From Nannocystis punicea (lineage in GTDB: Bacteria; Myxococcota_A; Polyangia; Nannocystales; Nannocystaceae), in assembly GCF_026965555.1 (NCBI RefSeq), contig NZ_CP114040.1:2604001-2668000 (forward strand): DNA of 64,000 bases, given 5' to 3'. The position numbers and the translations under genes were made by a program. The notes below the pieces were generated by a model, which did not search any database, was not told where the DNA came from, and worked only from the letters and a program-made list of their open reading frames with translations. The stretch's first letter is position 1. Each line of letters starts with the position of its first letter. Below, piece by piece: positions 44,237-52,661 of this stretch.

Positions 44237-45712
44237 ATGCATTTGTACAGCCTGGATCTTTCCGCTCGCACGCGTCGTCATGCGTGCTTTTCTGTCACGC
44301 TCGCGGCGCTCGTCGCCGCCGTCCCCGAGGCCCACGCGCTCCCGGACCTCACGTGGAGCACGTACTACGGGGCCGACCCGAGCGACGCCGTGAACGACGT
44401 CGACTTCGACGTGTGGGGCGAGCTCGTCAGCGTCGGGTATACGTTCTCCGAGTCCGAGATCGCCGGCGGCGACGCCTTCGACCCGGACTACGACGGCGAC
44501 GCCGACGGCTTCGTCACCAAGTTCGACGCGTTCGGCGATCAGGTGTGGGGGACCTACCTCGGCGGCAGCGGGCCCGACTACCTGCACTCCGTCGCCAGCG
44601 ACGCGAACGACGGCATCATCGTCGTCGGCGTCACCTCGTCGACGTCCGACATCGCCACGATCGGCGCCGACCAGACCATCCTCTCGGGCACGAGCGACGG
44701 GATGGTGGCGAAGTACGACGGCGAGGGCGAGCTCCAGTGGGCCACGTACATCGGCGGCAACGGGGTCGACGGCGCCCGCGGCGTCTGTCTCGCCGCCGAC
44801 GGCACCATCTACGTGGTCGGCCGCACGACCTCGAACAGCGGGCTGGCCGTGGGCACGGTCCACGACAGCACCTTCAACGGGGTGCAGGACGCCTTCGTCG
44901 CCAAGCTGGCCAGCGTCGACGGCGACGTCCTGTGGACGACGTACTTCGGCGGCAACGGCACCACCGAGGCCTTCGACTGCGCCGTCGACTCCAACGGCAA
45001 CATCTTCGTCACCGGTTACACGAACGCGACCGACATCGCCACGGTCGGCACGCACGACGCCGGCGCCAACGGCGGGCAGGACGCCTTCCTCGCCAAGTTC
45101 ACCTCGTCCGGCGGGCGGTCCTGGGCCACCTTCTACGGCGGCGCCGGCGACGATCATGGCAACGCAGTCATCGTCGACGGCTCCAACAACGTCTACATCG
45201 CCGGCGACACCAAGTCGGCCAACGGCGGGCTGTCGCTGCTCATCGCCACCACCGCCGACACCAGCCTGGACGGCACCCAGGACGCCTTCGTCGCCAAGTT
45301 CAGCAACGGCGGCGTCCGCTCGTGGGGGCGCTACTTCGGCGGTGCGCCGGGGGGCTTCGAGTACGAAGGGTTCTACGACCTGGAGGTCTTCGCCACGGGG
45401 CTCTACCTCTCGGGGAGGACGACGAGCTCCGGCCTCGCCACCGCCAACGCCTTCGATGCGACGCACGGCGGCGGCTACTCCGATGCGGTGTTCGTCGCGA
45501 TCGACGCGACCAACGGCTCGCTGTTCCACGCCAGCTACCTCGGCGGCACCAGCTACGACGCGGGGCACGGTGTCGCCATTCGCATCGGCGAGGCGGCGAT
45601 CGGCGGCACGACCGGCTCGCCGAGCGGCGTCGCCACGGCCGGCGCCCACGACGCCACGTACGACGACGGCTACGACGGGCTCATCGCCTGGATCCACCTG
45701 TTCGACGTGTGA
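44237..45712 (+). CDS. SBBP-repeat surface protein
   Basis: This 491-residue exported protein has a signal peptide (SVTLAALVAAVPEAHA) and is composed of about seven to eight SBBP beta-propeller repeats, each with the form WSTYYGADPSDAVNDV, VTKFDAFGDQVWGTYLGG, then a DG/TG turn such as VSVGYT or YVVGRTTS. Typical SBBP proteins in myxobacteria and Planctomycetes are secreted or cell-surface, of unknown ligand. The blades are very similar, so expansion is recent. The ATG at 44237 is preceded by GAGG. It follows the M36 protease gene on the same strand at 223 bp. Confidence 0.88.
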   Translation: MHLYSLDLSARTRRHACFSVTLAALVAAVPEAHALPDLTWSTYYGADPSDAVNDVDFDVWGELVSVGYTFSESEIAGGDAFDPDYDGDADGFVTKFDAFGDQVWGTYLGGSGPDYLHSVASDANDGIIVVGVTSSTSDIATIGADQTILSGTSDGMVAKYDGEGELQWATYIGGNGVDGARGVCLAADGTIYVVGRTTSNSGLAVGTVHDSTFNGVQDAFVAKLASVDGDVLWTTYFGGNGTTEAFDCAVDSNGNIFVTGYTNATDIATVGTHDAGANGGQDAFLAKFTSSGGRSWATFYGGAGDDHGNAVIVDGSNNVYIAGDTKSANGGLSLLIATTADTSLDGTQDAFVAKFSNGGVRSWGRYFGGAPGGFEYEGFYDLEVFATGLYLSGRTTSSGLATANAFDATHGGGYSDAVFVAIDATNGSLFHASYLGGTSYDAGHGVAIRIGEAAIGGTTGSPSGVATAGAHDATYDDGYDGLIAWIHLFDV

Positions 45713-46012
45713 ACACGAGCCGGGCCCGCGGTCGCCTCGCGCGCCCGCGGCGACGCGCATGGGGTAGTGAGATCCGGCGTCCCCATCTTGAGGCGTGTCG
45801 ATCGTAAACCCCGACGCAGTCGCGCTCGGGGCCCGTCCTCGAGGCTCCGTGTGGACAAGCGTCGACGACCGCGAGAGCGGCTCGCACGAGCGAGATCCAC
45901 GTGAAAACTCGTCGCTCTCGCGCGCAAATGGTCGCGCCGCGAGGCGCGCGCGATCGATCGATCCCGCGTGGAGCGCTCTTGCGGGCCCGTGGCGGGCCCG
46001 ATACCGTAGTGC

Positions 46013-47446
46013 ATGGCCTCCATGCGTCGCTTCGGTTTGTTGCTCGCGGCAGGACTCTTTCACGCCCCCGGTTGCTCGAGCACGTGCGTCGACGACGGCG
46101 CGGTGTTCAACCAGTCGCTCGAGGCGTGCATGACCGCGGGCCTCACCGCCAACGCGACCGAGGGCACCGAGGGCAGCGAGTCGGACACCGACGGGCAGAC
46201 GATGACCGCGCCGACCGAGGGGAGCGCGAGCGCGACCGAGGGGAGCGCGACCGAGGGCAGCAACAGCAACAGCGAGTCGAACTCGAACTCGAACTCGAAC
46301 TCGAACTCGAACAGCAACAGCGAGAGCGACACGATCACCGGCGGCGGCGGCGGCGTGTGGTGCGAGGACAAGGACGGGGACGGGTTCGGCGATCCTGCGA
46401 ATTGTGTGCCCGCGGAGCCCGGCGAGGACCCGCCGGCGGGGTTCGTGCCGAACGACGACGACTGCGACGACGGCAGCGAGCACACCTTCCCGGGGGCCGC
46501 GCCCAACGACGACCCGATGGCGTGCATGACCGACGTCGACGGCGACGACTGGGGCGAGAGCATGCCGATGAACCCGGACGTGACGCCGGGGACCGACTGC
46601 GACGACGACGACGCGTCGACCTTCCCCGGCTCGGCCGAGGTCGAGGACCCGGAGAAGTGCATGAAGGACGAGGACGGCGACGGCTGGGGCGACAGCAGCG
46701 TCGGCTCGGGCGTCGACGTCGGCTCCGACTGCTATGATTCGAACGCCGACATCAACCCCGGCGACCGCCTGCTCTACACCGCGTTCGACGACGGCCAGTT
46801 CGCCGAGGTGAACGTGGAGACCGGCGACGTCACGCCGTTCGCCAGCGTCGACATCGGCCCGCTGGCCCCGCCGTACCAGGTGATCACCTGCGCGATCTCG
46901 CCGATCGACGGCACGATCTACTGCTCGCAGTCGGCCAAGCAGATCCTCATCGTCGTCGATTACTGCAGCGGCGACACGCCGACCGAGCTCGCCGACCACG
47001 GGAGATCGATCTGCGGCCTCGGCTTCCTCGACGACGGCACCCTCTACGGCATCGACTCCGACGGCGACGAGCTCGTCACCTTCGACCCGGCCACGGGCGA
47101 GGTCCTCGACGCCAAGCCGCTGACCCTCGACGGCAACGGGGTCAACATCCAGGCCTGCGGCATGGCGGTCGACTGCGTCGGCGAGCGCATGCTCGTCACC
47201 GACGGTCAGAACAGCCGGATCCTCAGCGTCGACCCGGCCACCGGCGAGGGCACGGTGGTCGCCGACATCCCCGAGGGCCAGTGGAACTCGGTCGGCCTCG
47301 AGTTCGACTCGGTCAGCAAGCAGGCGTTCTCCAACAACGGCGACCAGCTGTTCCGGATCACCCTCGACGGCTCGAACGACTACATGCAGCTGCCCGACCT
47401 CGCGGTCAGCATCAACGACCTGTCCTACGGGCCGACCTGCAACTGA
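46013..47446 (+). CDS. Lipoprotein with DxDGDxxGD metal-binding repeats and propeller
   Basis: The product has 477 residues. A signal peptide with lipobox (LLLAAGLFHAPGC) is followed by a low-complexity linker containing an Asn-Ser tract encoded by a perfect 6-bp microsatellite (46277-46312). Residues ~115-240 carry three Ca-binding-type repeats: CEDKDGDGFGDPANC, CMTDVDGDDWGESM, CMKDEDGDGWGDSS. Each is followed by CDD or DCDDDD, as in MopE-like and other myxobacterial proteins. The last ~220 residues are beta-rich and propeller-like (LYTAFDDGQFAEVNVETGDV, GIDSDGDELVTFDPATGEVL). Probably surface-located and Ca-dependent. ATG 46013 is chosen; 46022 is an alternative. Confidence 0.8.
   Translation: MASMRRFGLLLAAGLFHAPGCSSTCVDDGAVFNQSLEACMTAGLTANATEGTEGSESDTDGQTMTAPTEGSASATEGSATEGSNSNSESNSNSNSNSNSNSNSESDTITGGGGGVWCEDKDGDGFGDPANCVPAEPGEDPPAGFVPNDDDCDDGSEHTFPGAAPNDDPMACMTDVDGDDWGESMPMNPDVTPGTDCDDDDASTFPGSAEVEDPEKCMKDEDGDGWGDSSVGSGVDVGSDCYDSNADINPGDRLLYTAFDDGQFAEVNVETGDVTPFASVDIGPLAPPYQVITCAISPIDGTIYCSQSAKQILIVVDYCSGDTPTELADHGRSICGLGFLDDGTLYGIDSDGDELVTFDPATGEVLDAKPLTLDGNGVNIQACGMAVDCVGERMLVTDGQNSRILSVDPATGEGTVVADIPEGQWNSVGLEFDSVSKQAFSNNGDQLFRITLDGSNDYMQLPDLAVSINDLSYGPTCN
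46277..46312. repeat. Hexanucleotide microsatellite (TCGAAC)x6
   Basis: Six perfect tandem units inside a lipoprotein gene encode Asn-Ser dipeptides. Unit-number changes would stay in frame and alter linker length. Confidence 0.85.
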
Positions 47447-47484
47447 CGGGCTGCCGGCTGTCTCGCGCGGCGGATGCCCTTCGA

Positions 47485-47506
47485 GACATGGCGATCGGGC
47501 CATGTC
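47485..47506. repeat. Dispersed palindrome copy
   Basis: GACATGGC-GATCGG-GCCATGTC is an 8-bp perfect stem with a 6-base loop. It lies just past a stop codon and could act as a 3' hairpin. Confidence 0.72.
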
Positions 47507-47597
47507 CTGCCTTCGTTCCCTCGGCCGCTCGGGAGCCGATGCGTCGGCGCCGGCGGCGAGCCATCGCGGCCGAGACGTGCGGTTCACCCGGCGACGG

Positions 47598-47849
47598 TCA
47601 CGTCATCACGGCAGGCAGGACGACGTGCAGCGCGATGTCGGCCGCGAAGTGCATCACGATGGCGTGCTCGAGGCCGCGGCGCACGTAGATCGCTCCGAAC
47701 AGCGCCCCCGGGAGCGCGTTCAACAGCAGCGTGCGCGCGACCACGAGGTGGGTCAGCGGCCACACCTGTGCCGCCGCGGGTAGATGCAGCGCGCCGAACA
47801 GCACCGCGGCGCCGGCGATCCCGACGGCGGCCGACGCCAGCGGATGACC
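47598..47849 (-). pseudogene. C-terminal relic of a CPBP intramembrane protease
   Basis: The minus strand reads LASAAVGIAGAAVLFGALHL, then LLLNALPGALFGAIYVRRG and HFAADIALHVVLPAVMT, which fits the last helices of CPBP (CAAX/Abi) glutamic-type intramembrane proteases, including the FxxxH-like FGALH and the HFAAD motif. The catalytic EExxxR segment and the N-terminal helices are absent. A TGA stop appears right at the upstream end (47850-47852), immediately before a perfect palindrome at 47854. The stop at 47598-47600 is intact. No valid start precedes the remnant except an internal GTG at 47804. It is best read as a truncated, dead gene. Confidence 0.75.
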
Positions 47850-47853
47850 TCAA

Positions 47854-47877
47854 GGACATGGCGCAATAGCCATGTCC
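47854..47877. repeat. Dispersed palindrome at the broken end of the CPBP relic
   Basis: GGACATGGC-GCAATA-GCCATGTCC is a 9-bp perfect stem with a 6-base loop. It is nearly identical in its arms to the copy at 47485. It lies between the CPBP relic and the 3' end of the next gene. Confidence 0.75.
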
Positions 47878-47888
47878 GAACGAGCATC

Positions 47889-48605
47889 TCAAGCGCGACG
47901 CCGGCGCAGCAGCCACAGCAGCGCCAGGCCCGCGAGGCCGCCCGGGGCCGAGCCGCGGGTGTTGCAGCCGCCGGCGGACTCCTGGGCCTTGGCGGCGGGC
48001 GGGTCGGCGGCCTTGACCGGAGCCGGGGCGGGCGGCGGCGTGGGGGCGGGTGCCGGCTCGGAGGCGGGCTTGGGCGGGTCGGCGAGCGGGGCGTTGATGG
48101 GCTTGGGCGGCTCGGGCGGCGGGGGCGTGGGCACTGCCTTGCCAGTGGCGTCGAGGTACTCCTGCTTGACCAGCTCGGCGCTGCACTTGTCGCCGTCGAC
48201 GGTGGCGCGCCAGGTCCAGCGGACCTCGACGGCCGGGGAGGTGTCGACGATCGTGCGCACGCCGGCGAACGGCTTGGCACACTCGACGCTGGCGGCGAGC
48301 AGCGGCTTGATCTTGTCGCGGTCGAGGTCGGCGCCCGCGGCCTTGATCGCGTCGCCGTCGCCGGCGCTGATCAGGCGCAGCTGCATCTCGCCGCCCAGCG
48401 GGTGCCACGAGATCTTCTGGTCGGTGCCGGGGACGAGCAGGGTGCCGCCCTCGAAGGTGTTGGCCAGCACCAGGGCCTTGCCGCTCGGGACCTGGGCGTC
48501 GACGCGCAGCGACAGCGCGACGCCCTTCTGCCCTTCGGGCAGTATGTCGGCGCGGGCGGCGAGCGGGACCAACAGGACGGCGAGGGCGGCGGCGAGGGTG
48601 CGCAT
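47889..48605 (-). CDS. Exported protein with MYXO-CTERM-like tail
   Basis: The product has 238 residues. A signal peptide (MRTLAAALAVLLVPLAARAD) is followed by a beta-rich domain of ~130 residues (ALVLANTFEGGTLLVPGTDQ, VEVRWTWRATVDGDKCSAEL) and a long Pro/Ala/Glu-rich linker (~150-205). The C-terminal signal is SAGGCNTRG, a short hydrophobic stretch (GLAGLALLWLL), then RRRRA, like MYXO-CTERM sorting tags that anchor or sort proteins to the surface. The mature domain is not recognised. ATG 48605 is chosen for the signal peptide; the frame stays open further upstream but is non-coding there. Confidence 0.78.
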   Translation of the reverse strand: MRTLAAALAVLLVPLAARADILPEGQKGVALSLRVDAQVPSGKALVLANTFEGGTLLVPGTDQKISWHPLGGEMQLRLISAGDGDAIKAAGADLDRDKIKPLLAASVECAKPFAGVRTIVDTSPAVEVRWTWRATVDGDKCSAELVKQEYLDATGKAVPTPPPPEPPKPINAPLADPPKPASEPAPAPTPPPAPAPVKAADPPAAKAQESAGGCNTRGSAPGGLAGLALLWLLRRRRA

Positions 48606-48672
48606 CGGCCCGAGGATGCCACAGGGCCGGGCCGGCCGACACGGGCACGAGTGCGCGCTCGACTGTCGGGAC

Positions 48673-48682
48673 GGACATGTCC
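48673..48682. repeat. Dispersed palindrome copy (short)
   Basis: A perfect 10-bp palindrome, GGACA-TGTCC, followed by tctcaggcatgtgg. Confidence 0.5.
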
Positions 48683-48847
48683 TCTCAGGCATGTGGCCGC
48701 GAGCCCACACCTGCGGGCGTGCTGCCGGGTCTGTCCCCGGGACGGAGCCCGTCAATGACTTTGACGGTGAGACACGGCGCCGGTCAGGTTTTGTGAATGT
48801 GAGATCTCGGCAAGTGGCGTCGGAGGATGGGTTCGTCGTGATGCACC

Positions 48848-48861
48848 TGTCCGTAAGGACA
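48848..48861. repeat. Dispersed palindrome copy with GNRA loop
   Basis: TGTCC-GTAA-GGACA is a 5-bp stem closed by a GTAA loop, a GNRA-type tetraloop in RNA. Confidence 0.6.
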
Positions 48862-48997
48862 TGGACGTCGTACTCGCCAGGGCCGCGATCGGGATCTCGG
48901 GGGGCACCTATGATGAATGCCCGTCCCCCGGGCAGCCTCACCGATGCGGCCGACTCGCCGCGGGGGCACCCAGAGAGGGACGCCGCGCCCGACCGCC

Positions 48998-50149
48998 TCA
49001 GCTGCGCGCGCGGGGCCGCTTGCCGATGCAGTAGACGAGGGCGTCGCGCAGCTTGCCGAACACGGCCACGCGCGACAGGTCGACGCCGAGCGACACGATG
49101 GTCTGGGCGATCAACGGGTGGATGCCGGTGAGGATGCCTTCGGCGCCGAGCAGGCGGATCGCCTGGATCATGCGGATGAGGTGGCTGGCCGTGCCGGTGT
49201 CGACCACCTCGACGCCGGTGAGGTCGAGGATCGCGTGCCTCGCCCGCGTGCGGGTGACCGCCTGCAGCAGGTTGTCCATGATCTCCGCGGTGCGCACCGT
49301 GTCGATGAGGCCGACGATCGGCAGCGTGATCACTCCGTCCCACACCTCGATGATCGGGGTCGACAGCTGGCGGATGACCTCTTGCTGGCGCTCGATCAGG
49401 TCGAGCTTGGCCTGCAGCTCGAGCTCGTTGCGCTTCGTCTCCGTGACGTTGAGCGTCACCCCGATCAACGACAGCTCCTCGTCGTCGACCGTGGGGAGGT
49501 TCCAGTTGAGCCAGTGGACGCCGTGCACCTCGGTCGGCACGGCCGCGGAGGCCTCGCCGGCGATCGCCCGCCGCACGTCATCGACGTTCGGCAAGTGGCC
49601 GTAGTGATCGAAGTAGTTCTGACCGACGAACTCATTGGGCCGCAGACCGGCGGTCCGCATCGCCTTGCCCTGCTGAAACACGAAGTTCGCCTGCTTGTCG
49701 ATCGCCCACACCGCGAGGTCGAGGTTGTCGAGCATCACCGCGAGGGTCCTCGCCTCGATCCCGAGGCGACGGGCCTCGCGCTCGCGGGCCGTCACGTCGT
49801 GGCCGTAGATCGTGGCGCCGACGACCCGCCCGTCCTGGTCGAGGGTCCTCTGGGACCAGGTCTCGAAGTGCAGCGGGCCCCCGGGGCGATCGATGATCCG
49901 GACGCTGGCATCCTCGCTGTCGTCCACGAGGGCGCTCGCCCACGAATCGTGGTCTTCGGACACCGGCAGGACCTCATGGACGAGGCTGCCGAGCGCCTCG
50001 CTCGCTGCGATCCCGAGCACTCGCTCGGCGCGAGGGTTCCATCCGATGATTGTCTGATTGTTGTCCAGCTCGATGGCGGCGAGAGGAGCAGTGTTCCGGC
50101 GGTTGTCCACGAGGCCAGGATATCGACATGTAGACAGGAGTCCACGCAT
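48998..50149 (-). CDS. RsbR-like PAS-STAS stressosome protein
   Basis: This 383-residue cytoplasmic regulator has PAS-like sensor regions (residues ~15-235: NPRAERVLGIAASEA, GHDVTAREREARRLGIEAR, FVFQQGKAMRTAG) with a helical linker (QAKLDLIERQQEVIRQLS), then a STAS domain beginning PIIEVWDGVITLPIVG. It contains DLTGVEVVDTGTASHLIRMI and LGAEGILTGIHP, the signature of RsbR-type stressosome proteins; a Thr in DLTG is the usual phosphorylation site. It would be expected to work with RsbS/RsbT, which are not adjacent. ATG 50149 is chosen; a GTG at 50110 is an alternative. Confidence 0.88.
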   Translation of the reverse strand: MRGLLSTCRYPGLVDNRRNTAPLAAIELDNNQTIIGWNPRAERVLGIAASEALGSLVHEVLPVSEDHDSWASALVDDSEDASVRIIDRPGGPLHFETWSQRTLDQDGRVVGATIYGHDVTAREREARRLGIEARTLAVMLDNLDLAVWAIDKQANFVFQQGKAMRTAGLRPNEFVGQNYFDHYGHLPNVDDVRRAIAGEASAAVPTEVHGVHWLNWNLPTVDDEELSLIGVTLNVTETKRNELELQAKLDLIERQQEVIRQLSTPIIEVWDGVITLPIVGLIDTVRTAEIMDNLLQAVTRTRARHAILDLTGVEVVDTGTASHLIRMIQAIRLLGAEGILTGIHPLIAQTIVSLGVDLSRVAVFGKLRDALVYCIGKRPRARS

Positions 50150-50774
50150 CCCCGAACGCGGGCGAGAACCGTCGGCGTGGGTGTGCGTGCTGGGCTGGCG
50201 ATCCGCAGACCGCGAGAGCCGTGGATATTGGCGGTCTCGCGCGCACCTGCCCCTTGAGGCATCTGCCGAGCTGTGAGCATGTCGCACAGGTCCGCCTCGG
50301 TCATACGTCGCTTCCGGCGCCGGGCAGACTCGTCGCCCTGCTCTGAACTTCGCGGGCCGTGTCCCACACGACATTGGCCGGTAGGGACGATTGCTCTTCT
50401 CGCGCGCGGGAGCGATGCGGCGCGATCTCCGTCGAGCCGAGATTTTTTGATCAGCGACACCGGAGCGCTGACGGGAAGATTTCCCATGACCAGGAACGAT
50501 TCCGTTCCGCGTGGCGAGGCTCGATCTCGGGGACGACGGATTCGCGGAGCACGCGAATGCCACATGGCACTTCCGGTGACCGCGTCGAGCGAGCAGGCGT
50601 CCTGCTCGAGCCCGCAGGCGCAGGGCGCGGCCACGATTCACGCAGGACAGTGCCGGTGTCGTCGCGCGGTCGCCTGCAGCGCCAGCGAGGTCGTTGCGAC
50701 TGCATGTCGCAGCGCGGACCGACCTCGGCCCTCGCGGGTCGCCCGCGCGGGCCGATCGGCTTTAAGCTTGCGGC
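50150..50774. other. Divergent gap, nothing recognised
   Basis: The 625-bp gap lies between divergent genes. I see no gene or repeat. Confidence 0.35.
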
Positions 50775-52172
50775 GTGGGGCACGACGATGACGGCGCAAC
50801 GACGCGGCCGCCAGGCGACGAGGCGGCCCGGGTCGCGCTGCTGCGGGCGTGGGGGACCGACGCGGTGTCGTTCCAGGCGCTCGAGTCCGTCATGCGATGG
50901 TGGTACGACGTCGGGCCGCCGGACGGCACCGGCGCTGCGGTCGCCTTCGTCGACGTCGGCCGTTACCGGCTCGCCGGCGGCAGCCCGCTCGCGCCGCCCG
51001 AGCTGCGCCTCGCCGCCGTCGCGCGCTTCATCGCCGCCGCGCGGGCGGCCGGGCGCGAGGTCGCCTTCGTGGCGGTCGAGGACCTCGCGCCGTTCGCCGG
51101 GCTGCGCCGACTCCCGCTCGGCTTGCAGTCGATCGTCCGCGCCGCCGACTGGCCGTCGACGCTGCGCGCCCGCCGGCGCCTGCGCGAGCAGCTGCGTCGA
51201 GCCCGGGCCAAGGGCGTCGTCGTGCGCCGCGTCGCCGCCGGGGAGCTGGCCGCGGGCAGCCCGTTGCGTCGCGCCGCGGAGGCGCTGCAGGCCGGGTGGC
51301 TGGCCTCGCGGCGGATCGAGCCGCTGGGCTTCCTCGTCGCCGTCGAGCTGTTCCACGCGCCCGACGAGCACCTCTATCTCGTCGCCGAGCGCGACGGCGC
51401 GGTCGTCCAGTTGCTGTCGGCAGTGCCGATCTACGCCCGCGGCGGGTGGCTGATCGAAGATGTCCTGCGCTCGCCGGCGGCCCCCAACGGCACCACCGAG
51501 CTGATGCTCGACCGGCTGCTGCGCGAGGTCGGCGAGGCCGGCTGGGTCACTCCGGGGCTGACGCCGCTGGCCGGACCGATGCCCTGGTGGCTGCGCCTCG
51601 CTCGCACGGCGGCGCGTCCGTTCTACGACTTCTCGGGGCTCGAGCAATTCCGGGCCCGCCTGGCGCCTTCGCGCTGGGATCGCGTGTGGCTGGTGTGGAC
51701 GCGGGGCTCGGCCGTGCGCGTGGTGGCGGTGGTGTTGCGAGCGCTCGCCCACGGGGCGCTGCTCCGGTTCGCCTGGCGCTCGGTGGTGCGTCACCCGAGC
51801 GGGCCGCCGTGGGTCCTCGCGGTGCCGCTGGTGCCCTGGACGCTCCTGCTCGCGATCCTGGCCGGCGTCGGGCGCCACGATCTGTTCGGCTTTTCGCGCG
51901 CGACGCTGGCCGGCTGGGCGCTGTTCGACGCGGGCCTGGTGGTCCTGCTGTTCCGCGCGGCCGCCCGCCCGCGGCGCTCGACGCTCCGGGCGGCCGCCGC
52001 GTGCGTGACGTTCGACGCGCTCCTGTCGGTGCGGCACCTCGTCCTCGTCGGCTTCGGCCCGTCCTGGCCGAGCGCCGTGCTCCGCCTGATCGCCACCGCG
52101 GCGCCGCTGGTTGCCTCGGCGCTGCTGCTGTGGACCCAGGCGAGGCCGACTCCGCGGAGACCGGGTTCGTGA
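50775..52172 (+). CDS. DUF2156 (lysylphosphatidylglycerol synthetase-like) membrane protein
   Basis: The product has 465 residues. The N-terminal ~290 residues form a GNAT-like DUF2156 domain as in the C-terminal half of MprF-type enzymes: FQALESVMRWWYD, AVAFVDVGRYRLAGGSPLAP, EVAFVAVEDL and NGTTELMLDRLLREV. The C-terminal ~170 residues hold about four to five membrane helices (VLAVPLVPWTLLLAILAGVG, FDAGLVVLLFRAAA). In MprF proteins the helices precede the synthase domain, so the order here is reversed. It may transfer an aminoacyl group to a lipid. The start is a GTG at 50775; no good ATG precedes the domain. It stands 489 bp upstream of the kinase gene. Confidence 0.75.
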   Translation: MGHDDDGATTRPPGDEAARVALLRAWGTDAVSFQALESVMRWWYDVGPPDGTGAAVAFVDVGRYRLAGGSPLAPPELRLAAVARFIAAARAAGREVAFVAVEDLAPFAGLRRLPLGLQSIVRAADWPSTLRARRRLREQLRRARAKGVVVRRVAAGELAAGSPLRRAAEALQAGWLASRRIEPLGFLVAVELFHAPDEHLYLVAERDGAVVQLLSAVPIYARGGWLIEDVLRSPAAPNGTTELMLDRLLREVGEAGWVTPGLTPLAGPMPWWLRLARTAARPFYDFSGLEQFRARLAPSRWDRVWLVWTRGSAVRVVAVVLRALAHGALLRFAWRSVVRHPSGPPWVLAVPLVPWTLLLAILAGVGRHDLFGFSRATLAGWALFDAGLVVLLFRAAARPRRSTLRAAAACVTFDALLSVRHLVLVGFGPSWPSAVLRLIATAAPLVASALLLWTQARPTPRRPGS

Positions 52173-52661
52173 GGCGCGAGCCGCTCGACGGGTCGCGGTC
52201 TCGACGCGGCGAGGTCTCGAGGTTCGGCCTGTCGCCGACATGACCTCGTGAACGGGACCGCGGACATTCGTCTGTCCCAAAGTTCAGGTGGCTCTGCGCG
52301 CCGGAGGTCGCGGGCCGGCGGCTGGCGGCGTGGGTGGCGAGGCGGCGACGCGAGCCGGTGGGTATCGGGGCGGCCTGTCCGCATCTCTCGAGGCCCGCGA
52401 TCGCGGACCGACGGAGAGCCTGAGGTTGCGCCGCGTCCGCAGGTCGGCGAGGGCGACCGAGGCGACCGACGCAGCTCCCCGAGAAAGCTCGCCGTTGGCT
52501 GCGAAGGGGCCCGCGGCGGCGAATTGTGCAGGCGTGCGGAGGTCGTCGGGGGGAATCGGCGGCAAGTCCGCCTGTGAGGATGTTTCTCTCGTTCCGATCG
52601 GAGTCGGATCACGTAACGGCGTGAATGTTGGTATTGTGGTTTCAGCCTCGTGCGAAGTCTC
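52173..52661. other. Intergenic region with one palindrome
   Basis: The 489-bp gap upstream of the kinase gene holds a GGACA/TGTCC inverted repeat at 52262. A promoter for the kinase cluster is expected here but is not evident. Confidence 0.45.
52262..52277. repeat. Dispersed palindrome copy
   Basis: GGACA-TTCGTC-TGTCC is a 5-bp stem with a 6-base loop, ~90 bp past the DUF2156 stop. Confidence 0.5.

Larger units (their letters stand above)
48606..48997. other. Intergenic region with two palindromes
   Basis: The 392-bp gap upstream of the MYXO-CTERM gene contains two TGTCC palindromes at 48673 and 48848. No gene is supported. Confidence 0.5.
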
